In this document: positions 1 through 7,206 of the stretch, in pieces | How positions within the stretch are numbered: position 1 is the first letter of the stretch | How the letters are laid out: the number at the start of each line of letters is the position of its first letter | Assembly (NCBI GenBank): GCA_036703315.1 | Contig: DATNPH010000002.1 | Coordinates: 1 to 28,908, forward strand | Source: DATNPH01 sp036703315 | GTDB lineage: Bacteria > Cyanobacteriota > Cyanobacteriia > Cyanobacteriales > Coleofasciculaceae | Direction: 5' to 3' | Length of the DNA: 28,908 nucleotides | Translations under genes and position numbers: made by a program | Notes under the pieces: model-generated | Told to the model about the DNA's origin: nothing | The model's input: only the letters and a program-made list of their open reading frames with translations | Databases searched by the model: none

Positions 1-72
1 GCGTTGTGATGTATTTCCCTCAGCGTAAATATCGATTATCCTTTGGCGAAACTCCAGCGAGTAAGGTTGCAT
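1..72 (-). mobile_element. IS630-family transposase, N-terminal fragment (cut by window edge)
   Basis: Reading leftwards from the ATG at 72, 24 codons run to the window edge and encode MQPYSLEFRQRIIDIYAEGN followed by TSQR. This matches the first helix of the helix-turn-helix that opens IS630/Tc1-type transposases of cyanobacteria (typically xPYSxDFRQKIxxxYxxGxxSxR). The protein would bind the element ends and catalyse cut-and-paste transposition through a DDE domain outside the window. It is too short to appear as an ORF. The family call rests on the N-terminus only, so intactness cannot be judged. Confidence 0.75.
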
Positions 73-315
73 CCTAATTCATATAAAATTGAACCTCAAA
101 ATCATACCATCTGTACCTCATTAGCCTGAAAAAAGCTGTAATGTAATCAATTTTACAATCAGGTTTAACACTGACTAATCCCTTAGATAGACCTTTAGAT
201 AGGGCATCACACTTCATTCGCCAGAGGAGAGGAGACTTCTCAATCTTTAGGATTGGCTTTAGGACAAAAAGCCTCAAAACACTACTAAAAGTAGTCTCAC
301 AAAAGAATAAGAGAA
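73..315. other. Intergenic region with probable IS630 end
   Basis: This AT-rich stretch lies between the transposase start and the short-chain dehydrogenase. The segment 111-140, read on the minus strand, begins TACAGCTTTTTTCAGG and would be a plausible IS630 terminal repeat, with TA at 139-140 as the target dinucleotide. The other IS end is outside the window, so this is inference. A 67-codon minus-strand frame here (74-277) looks non-coding. No other feature was seen. Confidence 0.35.
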
Positions 316-1119
316 ATGGACAATTCGTTAACCCGCCCCTTGGCTGTCGTGACGGGTGCCTCTAATGGTATCGGTTATGAACTAGCCAAACAGTTCGCCC
401 AAAATGGCTTCGATCTCCTAATCACGGCTACTGGACCGAGTATCAACGAAGCAGCTCAAGCCTTCGAGGAGCTGGGTGCGGGGGTCGAGACGGTGCAGGC
501 GGATCTTGCCACGTATGACGGTGTTGAGACACTCTACAACCAGATTAAGGCGACTGGTCGAGCGGTGGAGGCTATCGCCATCAACGCGGGTGTTGGCGTC
601 GGCGGTGATTTTGCTCGCGAGACTGACCTGAAGGACGAGCTTAATCTCATCAACCTGAACGTCGTGTCATCTGTGCATCTCGCCAAACGAGTTGTCAAGG
701 ACATGGTCGAACGCGGCAAGGGTCGCATCCTCTTCACTTCATCCATCGCTGCCATCATGCCCGGACCGTTTGAGGCCGTCTACGCCGCATCCAAGGCGTT
801 TGTACACTCCTTCTCCGAGGGGCTGCGTAATGAGTTGAAGGATACGGGCGTCACCGTTACTGCGCTCATGCCGGGACCAACCGATACCAACTTCTTCCAT
901 CGCGCAGGTATGGACGACACCAAGGTGGGCGCGAATGAGAAGGATGACCCAGCCCAAGTCGCTAAACAGGGGTTCGAGGCACTGATGGCAGGCAAGGATC
1001 ACATCATCGTAGGCTCGCTCAAAACGAAGATTCAGGGCAACGTCAGCAAGGTTTTGCCTGATACGGTCAATGCCGAACAGCACCGTCAGCTCACTGAGCC
1101 TGGGTTGGCAAACAAGTAA
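316..1119 (+). CDS. Short-chain dehydrogenase/reductase (SDR, classical)
   Basis: This is a cytoplasmic NAD(P)-dependent oxidoreductase of 267 aa, a usual length for classical SDRs. The Rossmann motif TGASNGIG is at residues 13-20 and NAGVG at 90-94. The catalytic tetrad is Asn115, Ser143, Tyr156 and Lys160 (YAASK), with standard spacing. A PGPTDT segment follows, as in the family. The substrate cannot be told from sequence; the closest style is the DltE/YqjQ group of general SDRs. Codon third positions are GC-rich and there is no GCGATCGC octamer, unlike most neighbours, which suggests transfer. It runs in the same direction as the hydrolase 146 bases downstream and may be co-transcribed with it. 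The start ATG has a weak purine-rich site (AAGAGAA). Confidence 0.93.
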   Translation: MDNSLTRPLAVVTGASNGIGYELAKQFAQNGFDLLITATGPSINEAAQAFEELGAGVETVQADLATYDGVETLYNQIKATGRAVEAIAINAGVGVGGDFARETDLKDELNLINLNVVSSVHLAKRVVKDMVERGKGRILFTSSIAAIMPGPFEAVYAASKAFVHSFSEGLRNELKDTGVTVTALMPGPTDTNFFHRAGMDDTKVGANEKDDPAQVAKQGFEALMAGKDHIIVGSLKTKIQGNVSKVLPDTVNAEQHRQLTEPGLANK

Positions 1120-1265
1120 TTGGCGGCTAGAGAGCGACCTCCATAGGCTCAGTTGATACTCTTTTTAAGCAGGACGCAATGGTCACAGACCAACGGTCGG
1201 TCATCGCGCCGTCGCCAATCCCACACATTTAGGACAGTTCTAAGGAGGCATGTAACAGAGGATTC

Positions 1266-2108
1266 ATGCAAATTCATCATCTCAATTGCGGTTGCATGTG
1301 CCCGATTGGTGGGGCGCTCTTCGATGGCTTCAGTCGCGGTCTGACGGCTCGGCTCGTCTGCCACTGCCTGCTCATCGAGACGAACCAGGGACTTGTTCTG
1401 ATCGATACTGGCTTCGGACTGCGCGATATCAAGTCACCTTACTCCCGGCTCAGCCCGTTCTTTATTCATTTCAACGGCATCCAGTTTGATCGAAAATACA
1501 CGGCACTCGATCAAATTGAGCGGCTCGGATTTTCCCCACGGGACGTGCGCCATATTGTGCTTACCCACCTCGATTTCGATCATGCAGGGGGTTTGGAGGA
1601 TTTCCCTGAAGCAACGGTACACGTAATGCAGAGTGAGGCTGAGGCGGTGCAGGATCGGCACGGCTTCATCGCCCGAAGGCGCTATCGTCCAGAACAGTGG
1701 GACGAGGTCAAGCACTGGAAGTACTATTCGGCGGGAGGCGAACCTTGGTTCGGCTTTGAGGCAGTACGTGACCTTGAAGGACTGCCACCGGAGATTCTGC
1801 TCATCCCACTTGTCGGTCACACGCGGGGTCATGCTGGTATCGCCATCCAGACACCAGAGGGTTGGCTCTTACATGCAGGCGATGCCTACTTTTACCGACA
1901 TGAGATGGACTCAGCCGAACGACGCTGCACACCAGGCCTGCGTGCCTACCAATGGATGATGGAGGTGGATCGAAAGGCTCGCCTGCTCAATCAAGATCGG
2001 CTATACGCGTTATCGATCGATCGCACTAAGGACGTGCGCCTCTTCTGTAGTCACGATGCTGTCGAGTTCAAAACGTTCGCTAACCCTACCGATGGATCTC
2101 AAAACTAG
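1266..2108 (+). CDS. Metallo-beta-lactamase-fold hydrolase (lactonase-like)
   Basis: This is a 280-aa MBL-fold protein. The metal-binding motif is THLDFDHAGG with His101, Asp103, Asp105 and His106. Further ligands are likely the His in GHTRGHAG, the Asp in HAGDAYF and the His in CSHDAVEF near the C-terminus. The motif is HxDxDH rather than the canonical HxHxDH of AiiA-type N-acyl-homoserine lactonases, so one metal site differs. This variant recurs in a subgroup of MBL hydrolases whose substrates are mostly unknown. No signal peptide was seen. AGAGGATTC precedes the ATG at 1266 and acts as a reasonable ribosome binding site. Like the SDR upstream it is GC-rich at third positions and lacks HIP1 sites. 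Quorum quenching is possible but not shown. Confidence 0.9.
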   Translation: MQIHHLNCGCMCPIGGALFDGFSRGLTARLVCHCLLIETNQGLVLIDTGFGLRDIKSPYSRLSPFFIHFNGIQFDRKYTALDQIERLGFSPRDVRHIVLTHLDFDHAGGLEDFPEATVHVMQSEAEAVQDRHGFIARRRYRPEQWDEVKHWKYYSAGGEPWFGFEAVRDLEGLPPEILLIPLVGHTRGHAGIAIQTPEGWLLHAGDAYFYRHEMDSAERRCTPGLRAYQWMMEVDRKARLLNQDRLYALSIDRTKDVRLFCSHDAVEFKTFANPTDGSQN

Positions 2109-2188
2109 AAATTTCATTTTCTCCAGACCATCGAATCCCAAATTTATTCACTTTTCACTAACAACTTAACTTTAGGAAATTTCAACAG

Positions 2189-3367
2189 ATGAAAGCAGTT
2201 TGCTGGCAAGGCACCAACAATGTGCAGGTCGAAACCGTACCCGATCCCAAAATCATTAATCCGCGTGATGCTGTTGTTAAAATCACGACAACGGCGATTT
2301 GCGGTTCTGATTTACATCTTTATGACGGCTACAATCCCACAATGAAACCGGGCGACATCCTGGGTCATGAATTTATGGGGGAAGTCGTTGAGCTGGGTAG
2401 TGCTGTCAAGAATGTAAAGGTAGGCGATCGCGTAGTTGTTCCCTTTACCATTTCCTGCGGTTCATGTTTCTTCTGCCAACGGGAGTTATCGTCGCTGTGC
2501 GATAACTCCAACCCGAACGCTTGGATGGCGGAACAAATGATGGGTTATTCTCCATCAGGTCTTTTCGGCTACTCTCATCTGACAGGCGGCTACGCTGGAG
2601 GTCAGGCGGAATATGCCCGTGTTCCCTTTGCTGATGTCGGTTTGTTCAAGATTCCAGATGGACTGACAGATGAACAAGTCGTGTTTCTGACCGATATTTT
2701 CCCCACTGGATACATGGCAGCAGAGAACTGTGACATCCAGCCCGGAGATACTGTCGCGATCTGGGGTTGCGGTCCAGTTGGGCAATTTGCGATTAGAAGC
2801 GCCTTTATGCTGGGTGCGGGGCGTGTCATTGCAATCGATCGCGTTCCCGAACGCCTCCAGATGGCGAAAGACGGTGGCGCAGAAATCCTCAACTTTGAGG
2901 AAGTCGAGGTGGGTGAAGCCCTGAAAGAAATGACCGGTGGGCTTGGTCCCGACTCGGTAATGGATTCGGTGGGCATGGAAGCACACGGCATGGGGTTGGA
3001 AGGATTCTATGACAAAGCCAAGCAAGCGGTACGTCTAGAGACTGATCGTCCAAATGTATTGCGTCAGGCGATCGTTGCTTGTCGCAAAGGCGGTACCGTG
3101 TCCGTTCCTGGTGTTTACACTGGCTTTGTTGACAAGATGCCGATGGGTGCCTTCATGAACAAAGGCTTAACCATGAAAACAGGACAAACCCACGTTCATC
3201 GGTATTTGCAGACGTTACTCGATCACGTCCAGAATGGCAAGATTGATCCATCGTTCGTGATCACCCATCGTCTGCCGCTAGAACAAGCACCGCACGGCTA
3301 CGAAATTTTCAAGCATAAAAAGGATAACTGCATCAAGATCGTGCTCAAACCAGGTCAGGCTACTTGA
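2189..3367 (+). CDS. Zinc-dependent alcohol dehydrogenase (glutathione-independent formaldehyde dehydrogenase type)
   Basis: This is a 392-aa MDR-superfamily dehydrogenase, about the length of the glutathione-independent formaldehyde dehydrogenase (FdhA-like) group. Catalytic zinc ligands are Cys38 (CGSD), His60 and Glu61 (GHEF). The structural zinc lobe has Cys90, Cys93, Cys96 and Cys104 (CGSCFFC then SSLC). The NAD-binding motif is GCGPVG in the central domain, followed by an acidic residue (AIDR) typical of NAD preference. It would oxidise alcohols or aldehydes in the cytoplasm. The gene contains a HIP1 octamer near 2425, so unlike the two genes upstream it looks native. TTTAGGAAA lies about nine bases before the ATG. 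The exact substrate is not certain. Confidence 0.9.
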   Translation: MKAVCWQGTNNVQVETVPDPKIINPRDAVVKITTTAICGSDLHLYDGYNPTMKPGDILGHEFMGEVVELGSAVKNVKVGDRVVVPFTISCGSCFFCQRELSSLCDNSNPNAWMAEQMMGYSPSGLFGYSHLTGGYAGGQAEYARVPFADVGLFKIPDGLTDEQVVFLTDIFPTGYMAAENCDIQPGDTVAIWGCGPVGQFAIRSAFMLGAGRVIAIDRVPERLQMAKDGGAEILNFEEVEVGEALKEMTGGLGPDSVMDSVGMEAHGMGLEGFYDKAKQAVRLETDRPNVLRQAIVACRKGGTVSVPGVYTGFVDKMPMGAFMNKGLTMKTGQTHVHRYLQTLLDHVQNGKIDPSFVITHRLPLEQAPHGYEIFKHKKDNCIKIVLKPGQAT

Positions 3368-3445
3368 AACCTACACTTTTAAGTTAGGAAAAACCTTGAT
3401 GACTTCCCGCATGCAGGTTGATTCATTCTTGCAAAGCCAGTCCGC

Positions 3446-3543
3446 CAGGGGTTGAAACCCCTGTCTCATCGCTAAAGTCCTCTAAAGAGGACTATAAATA
3501 TCTGAGTCGTCTTCAGACGACTTGAGCTATTAGCCAGGGACTT
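3446..3543. repeat. Train of palindromes with 29-30 bp period
   Basis: Four palindromes follow one another at regular spacing. They are CAGGGGTTGAAACCCCTG (3446-3463), AGTCCTCTAAAGAGGACT (3476-3493), AGTCGTCTTCAGACGACT (3505-3522) and a fourth, CCAGGGACTT (3534-3543), whose other arm AAGTCCCTGG is displaced to 3690-3699. Start-to-start distances are 30, 29 and 29 bases. Related palindromic repeats are common between cyanobacterial genes. As RNA they would fold into consecutive hairpins downstream of the dehydrogenase and could end its transcript. Confidence 0.7.
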
Positions 3544-3693
3544 AAGGATACTGTTGGCGAATTCAGAAAACCTAACCCCCCAGCCCCCTTCCCTCGCGAG
3601 GGAAGGGGGAGCCGGAAAGCCCCTCTCCTCTTAGGGGAGGGGTTGGGGAGGGGTCTGACCCCCCCAGTTAATTGACCAACAGTATCCTTAAGT
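3540..3693. mobile_element. MITE-like insertion inside a palindrome, with TTAA duplication
   Basis: The ends GGATACTGTTGG (3546-3557) and CCAACAGTATCC (3676-3687) are perfect inverted repeats. TTAA flanks each side (3542-3545 and 3688-3691), and outside these lie the two arms of CCAGGGAC/GTCCCTGG. Removing the element and one TTAA restores the perfect palindrome of the train upstream. The interior is a C-rich and G-rich hairpin (CCTTCCCTCGCGAGGGAAGG and CCCCTCTCC/GGGGAGGGG), a type found widely between cyanobacterial genes. It has no coding capacity, so it would need a transposase in trans. A TA duplication with ends one base longer is equally consistent. Confidence 0.6.
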
Positions 3694-3733
3694 CCCTGGT
3701 GAATTTCAGGAGGTTGAGAGAAATATGCCATGA

Positions 3734-4027
3734 CCGATATTGCGGGCATTTTTTCAATAAGACCAGGACATTGGACAACCCGACGTTTTGGTGAAGTTAG
3801 CCTCTGAGATTAGGTTGGATGAAGCAGAGTTCAAAGCCGTCTTGGAAACCCGAAAGTACAGAACAGTTCACCAGCAGGCATTGGAATTCGCTCTTGGGCA
3901 GATCGGCATCAATTCAGTGCCAACCTTTATGCTCGGCGATCGCATTCTTTCGGGTTTGCTGAGCAAAGAAACCTTAGAACAGGCGATCGGTGCGGCAATG
4001 GAGGGCGATCGGGACGAAGGCGATTAA
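3734..4027 (+). pseudogene. DsbA/FrnE-family oxidoreductase, C-terminal relic
   Basis: The reading frame gives PILRAFFQ, an in-frame TAA at 3758-3760, then DQDIGQPDVLVKLASEIRLD and a recognisable DsbA-family C-terminus ending at 4027. The cis-proline motif VPTF and the family segments ETRKYRTVHQQALE and GDRILSGL are present. The N-terminal part with the CxxC active site is missing: TGA at 3731 closes the frame and the palindrome/MITE block lies directly upstream. A shorter frame starts at TTG 3788 (79 aa) but would encode only a part domain. Two HIP1-type sites show native base use. It was most likely a FrnE-like thiol isomerase gene that lost its 5' half. Confidence 0.7.
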
Positions 4028-4126
4028 TTTGCAGTTCGCTGAGATTCTTATAATTAAACTGCACTTTACCTATTTGGATTAACGATGGAAGCTCAATAGC
4101 GCGGATGAGAGAACTGTGGCAGAGTA

Positions 4127-4531
4127 TTAATTCAGCTTTCGCTTTTCGATCTTTGTGAAACTCTTTGACTCTCCGGTATACCACTTTGCCCAAGCAATCA
4201 ATACTAGCTGAAGAGGAAGCCGTGCCCAGTATAGAAAAGGGGAATCGGGAATCCCATCGAGATGAATATGATTGATTGCCATATTGATATTTGCTGGAAA
4301 AACTGCAATGAACAGTGCAATCAATCCCCAAGCAGCCGCATGACTAACGGGAGGAACTAACAGCCCAATCCCACCCAGAATTTCAAAGCAGCCACTAATG
4401 TAGACCAATTCTAAGTGGTAGGGCAAATAGGACGGCATGATTCGGACAAAGGGTGCAGGAGTTGCAACGTGAAGAATACCAGCAGTGATTACGAAAACGG
4501 CGAGGAGGATACGGAGGATTTCTTTCAACAT
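4127..4531 (-). CDS. DoxX-like membrane protein
   Basis: This 134-aa protein is strongly hydrophobic with about four membrane segments: roughly residues 5-25, 42-62, 66-85 and 103-120. The segments MPSYLPYHLELVYISGCFEI and GGIGLLVPPVSHAAAWGL are typical of the DoxX family of small inner-membrane proteins, which are often linked to redox stress. No enzymatic activity can be assigned. The charged tail after the last helix is rich in Lys. It is separated from the anti-sigma gene upstream by a hairpin region, so it may be a read-through member of the sigma operon or an independent unit. The Shine-Dalgarno sequence is weak. Confidence 0.8.
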   Translation of the reverse strand: MLKEILRILLAVFVITAGILHVATPAPFVRIMPSYLPYHLELVYISGCFEILGGIGLLVPPVSHAAAWGLIALFIAVFPANINMAINHIHLDGIPDSPFLYWARLPLQLVLIAWAKWYTGESKSFTKIEKRKLN

Positions 4532-4559
4532 AATCGTTAATCATTCTGGGGACAGCATT

Positions 4560-4607
4560 TACAACCCCTTAAGGGGCTTCACTTTCAGCTCACCCTAATC
4601 AAGGTGA
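4560..4607 (-). terminator. Hairpins downstream of the anti-sigma gene
   Basis: Two hairpins lie between the anti-sigma stop codon and the DoxX gene. One is AGCCCCTTAAGGGG and the other has stem CTCACC/GGTGAG with an eight-base loop. They could end or attenuate the sigma-operon transcript. There is no long U-run, so function as an intrinsic terminator is uncertain. Confidence 0.4.
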
Positions 4608-4610
4608 GGC

Positions 4611-5360
4611 TTAAAGCAGTTGACTAGCCTCTTTCATAACTATCGGTCCAACGGGTTGCGGGGGTAATGAAGAGGGTTCTAGACTAACGGCTAAGGTTGA
4701 TTTTGTATTACTACAAGCAGGGTCACGAGCACGGAGGGAGAATTCGTCTAAAACTGTCCCTTGCTGACTAGCGCTAAACTCTGCACAAGCGATTGGTTTA
4801 TTATTAGCGATCGCCCAAAGTCGATAAATCTTATCAGTAGGCGGAATCTGAAGGTTTTGAAAGACTATAACAGCTTTTTGTTCATCGAGATTGACCAGGA
4901 TACTTCCAGAGGCAGTCTCTGCCTGGTCTGTCCCTGTGAGAGAGACTACGCGGGTATGCGGCTGCTGTAGCACAGTAAGGACATTCTTCTGAGTCTGTGC
5001 AATCTTAAGCTCCTGCCGCAAACGGTAATTGTCTAACCCTAAAGCTAACGCTAACACGGCGGCTACACTGCCAAGAATTTTGCTCCACGGTAAACGGGGA
5101 CGTTTTCGTACTGGCTCACGGTTGATGTCAGCAGCGGCAGCATCGAGGATAGCTGACCGCAGCTGGGGTGGAGGTTCTATTTCAGGGAGAGCATAGGGCA
5201 ACAGATCCAGTACCTCCTGCAAACGATCCACCTCTTGAACCAGTTGAGGATTGTTTACCAATAGTTGTCTAAATTCCTCAGCTTCTTCCGGGCTGAGGTC
5301 GCCGAGGACGTAGCCTACCATTAATTCTTCTTGATGTTCAGGGGGCAAGGATCCGGTCAT
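4611..5360 (-). CDS. Anti-sigma factor, RskA type
   Basis: This is a single-pass membrane protein of 249 aa. The cytoplasmic N-terminus (about 1-60) has the helical anti-sigma fold (EELMVGYVLGDLSPEEAEEF) without the HxxxCxxC zinc motif. A basic segment and one membrane helix follow (about 94-110), then a short coiled coil and a periplasmic RskA-type domain with the hallmark YRLWAI. Two cysteines (about 192 and 216) sit in the periplasmic domain and could form a disulfide. It would hold the ECF sigma factor encoded just upstream until signal-driven proteolysis. I chose ATG at 5360; an in-frame TTG at 5372 adds four residues, and neither has a clear ribosome binding site. AT-rich heptamer-like repeats (AAAATTC) lie just upstream of the start. 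Confidence 0.85.
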   Translation of the reverse strand: MTGSLPPEHQEELMVGYVLGDLSPEEAEEFRQLLVNNPQLVQEVDRLQEVLDLLPYALPEIEPPPQLRSAILDAAAADINREPVRKRPRLPWSKILGSVAAVLALALGLDNYRLRQELKIAQTQKNVLTVLQQPHTRVVSLTGTDQAETASGSILVNLDEQKAVIVFQNLQIPPTDKIYRLWAIANNKPIACAEFSASQQGTVLDEFSLRARDPACSNTKSTLAVSLEPSSLPPQPVGPIVMKEASQLL

Positions 5361-5469
5361 AAAGCAATTCAAAATTTAAAATTCAAAATTCAAAATGCTC
5401 TAACCCAATGGTGTTGAGACTTTAGCGATCGCCAAAATGTAAATTTTTAGGCACGACAGCTTAGTGCCA

Positions 5470-6060
5470 CTATCTGATAAAGTCCTTTAGAGTTTGTTTG
5501 AGCTTCAATAAACCTAGGCGAGACCGGGTCTTGACTGTCCCCAGAGGTAGGTTTAGCTGTTGAGCAATTTCCGATTGACTGAGACCTTGGTAGTAGACCA
5601 TCTCTAATACCTGACGTTGGTTTTCTGAAAGTTGCGCCAAGGCATCCCGAACCTGCTCGGAACGCTCAGCATAGGAAGCCTGTTCAAATGGGGTGGTAGA
5701 CAAGGTTTCACTAGTCATGGTTCGACGCCAACGGTCAAGAAACTTAAGGTTTGTGCCACGAGAGCGAAGTTTGTCAATCGCCCGCGATCGCGTCATGGTG
5801 GTTAGAAAGCTACTAAGAGAACCGCGATCGGGATTGTAAGTATTGCTACGCCAGAGCGCTAAAAAAATTTCTTGGGTTAGGTCTTCTGCCTCTTGGGGAT
5901 TCTTCAAAATATGAAGTGCTAATCCATACACAAGCCTGCCATAGCGGTCATAGAGAATACCTAAAGCAGAGGATTGACCAGCCTTCAAGGCTTGATATAG
6001 CTCTGTATCCATCGGGGACGATGGGGGGGTCGGATTGTTGCTCGATGAGTCAGAATACAT
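5470..6060 (-). CDS. ECF-type RNA polymerase sigma factor
   Basis: This is a 196-aa sigma-70 family protein with region 2 at about 34-102 (ILYDRYGRLVYGLA, EAEDLTQEIFLALW, then TMTRSRAIDKLRSRG) and region 4 at about 136-190 (ALAQLSENQRQVLEM, GLSQSEIAQQLNLPLGTVKT). Regions 1 and 3 are absent, as in group 4 (ECF) factors. The N-terminal 17 residues are Ser/Pro-rich and Met17 is a possible alternative start, because AGAAGG lies too close to the ATG at 6060. The RskA-type anti-sigma gene follows 109 bases downstream, the usual order for an ECF regulon. The gene diverges from the peptidoglycan hydrolase at 6246, so that hydrolase may be a target. Confidence 0.92.
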   Translation of the reverse strand: MYSDSSSNNPTPPSSPMDTELYQALKAGQSSALGILYDRYGRLVYGLALHILKNPQEAEDLTQEIFLALWRSNTYNPDRGSLSSFLTTMTRSRAIDKLRSRGTNLKFLDRWRRTMTSETLSTTPFEQASYAERSEQVRDALAQLSENQRQVLEMVYYQGLSQSEIAQQLNLPLGTVKTRSRLGLLKLKQTLKDFIR

Positions 6061-6245
6061 GCCTTCTGAAGAGTAGACTTGAGCCCATAATTTCAGAGTT
6101 GATTCCAGCCCTTCATGGCGTCGCTTAGAAAAGGAGAGTAGTACATAATCTAAATACGACTGACAAAGTTGATTGGATGTCTCTGACAGGTCATTATTAA
6201 AATCTTTAACAGCTGAATTGAATCGAGCATGCTAAAAGGACGGTA
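6061..6245. promoter_or_regulatory. Divergent promoter region between sigma factor and hydrolase
   Basis: These 185 bases separate two genes pointing away from each other, so both promoters should lie here. AAAGGA before the ATG at 6246 is a good ribosome binding site. I could not identify convincing -35 and -10 boxes. Confidence 0.4.
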
Positions 6246-6968
6246 ATGAGTAATCTTCAGATTCCTAACCCAAAATCCTGCCCTGTTTTACAGCAAGGCA
6301 GCACAGGAGCTTGGGTAGTATGTCTACAAAATGCGTTAAACGGCATAGGCTACGGTCCAATAAACATAAACGGATATTTTGACCCACAAACAACTGCGAT
6401 TATCAAAATATTTCAACAAAAACTCGGTTTAGATGCAGATGGTACAGTTGGGGTACACACTTGGTCGGCACTTGATCGACAACCTACTTTACCAGGCTGG
6501 GAACCGTATTGGCCGATACTGGAAACAGCGGCAGCTGATACATCATCGGGAGTGCCGTTAGTCCCACCATCAGGCTCAATGAATCAAACACTGCTGACGG
6601 CAGCGTTGAACTTGCGGGGAATGAGTACCGCTGAGGGACCTGACGGTGGTAACAATGCTTGTGCCTGGTCGATCAACCGCGTTTTGCATAAGGCGGGAAT
6701 CTCACCTTTAGGTGAAAACCCCAACTACGTCCCTTCTCTAGTAGACGCTCTTAAGGGGGGTCGGGGTCAGTTAGTCTCTAGATCCGAGGCTCTGGCTGGA
6801 GACCTAGTTGTTGCCTATGAAGAAGCCCACGTTGGCGTGGGTCTGGATGAGGGTTGCGCCACAGTGCTATCCAACTCGTCTTCACGCGCCTGCTTTATCT
6901 GGGAATCAAGCACAGATTTTGATGATTACTATGGCGGACCAAGCACTATCTACAGACTGATCCAATAG
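6246..6968 (+). CDS. Peptidoglycan-binding protein with NlpC/P60- or CHAP-like cysteine hydrolase domain
   Basis: This is a 240-aa protein with two parts. Residues about 12-77 form a PG_binding_1 domain (VLQQGSTGAWVVCLQNAL, INGYFDPQTT, GLDADGTVGVHTWSAL). Residues about 112-240 look like a papain-like cell-wall amidase/peptidase: Cys139 in NNACAWSIN is the likely nucleophile, AGDLVV is at 184-189, and His195 in AHVGVGL is the likely base. It would cleave peptide bonds in peptidoglycan. There is no N-terminal signal peptide, so export would need another route or release by lysis, as for endolysins. The stop codon TAG lies inside the terminal repeat of the palindromic element that follows. The exact peptidase family is uncertain. 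Confidence 0.8.
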   Translation: MSNLQIPNPKSCPVLQQGSTGAWVVCLQNALNGIGYGPININGYFDPQTTAIIKIFQQKLGLDADGTVGVHTWSALDRQPTLPGWEPYWPILETAAADTSSGVPLVPPSGSMNQTLLTAALNLRGMSTAEGPDGGNNACAWSINRVLHKAGISPLGENPNYVPSLVDALKGGRGQLVSRSEALAGDLVVAYEEAHVGVGLDEGCATVLSNSSSRACFIWESSTDFDDYYGGPSTIYRLIQ

Positions 6969-7088
6969 ACCTCTTACATCAGTCTGAATTACCCCCCTTA
7001 GCCCTCCCTTGCAAAGGGGGAAAAGCTCCCTCCCTTTAGTAAGAGGAGGGCTGGGGTGGGGGACTTTGGTATTTTTGCAAGAGGTCTA
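6966..7088. repeat. MITE-like long palindrome
   Basis: TAGACCTCTT (6966-6975) and AAGAGGTCTA (7079-7088) are perfect inverted ends. The interior is an imperfect hairpin of C-rich and G-rich arms (CCCCCCTTAGCCCTCC against GGAGGGCTGGGGTGGGGG) with a shorter hairpin within. It has no coding capacity. It begins at the stop codon of the hydrolase gene and could also act as a transcript-ending structure between convergent genes. Confidence 0.6.
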
Positions 7089-7206
7089 ATAGGTAATGGC
7101 AAAAAAAACTCACAGCGCCAAGATTTTATCAATTACAAATCACCAATTACATTTTGACCAATCAAGCCAAAAATGTGCAACTTAAGCGCCATAGCTTAAA
7201 AAGTAT

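Noticed and set aside
534..1083. Minus-strand frames opposite the SDR gene
   Set aside because: They overlap a well-supported gene and show no family-like sequence; they follow from its GC-rich third positions.
2555..3025. 156-codon minus-strand frame inside the alcohol dehydrogenase
   Set aside because: It is opposite a complete gene with all zinc ligands, so it is a shadow frame.
3513..3749. 78-codon minus-strand frame
   Set aside because: It is a translation of the palindrome and MITE block; Pro/Arg/Gly-rich runs come from C-rich and G-rich arms.
3750..3790. Frameshift as the cause of the dsbA break
   Set aside because: The family-like residues RAFFQ and DQDIG are in the same frame, so an in-frame stop explains the break better at this point.
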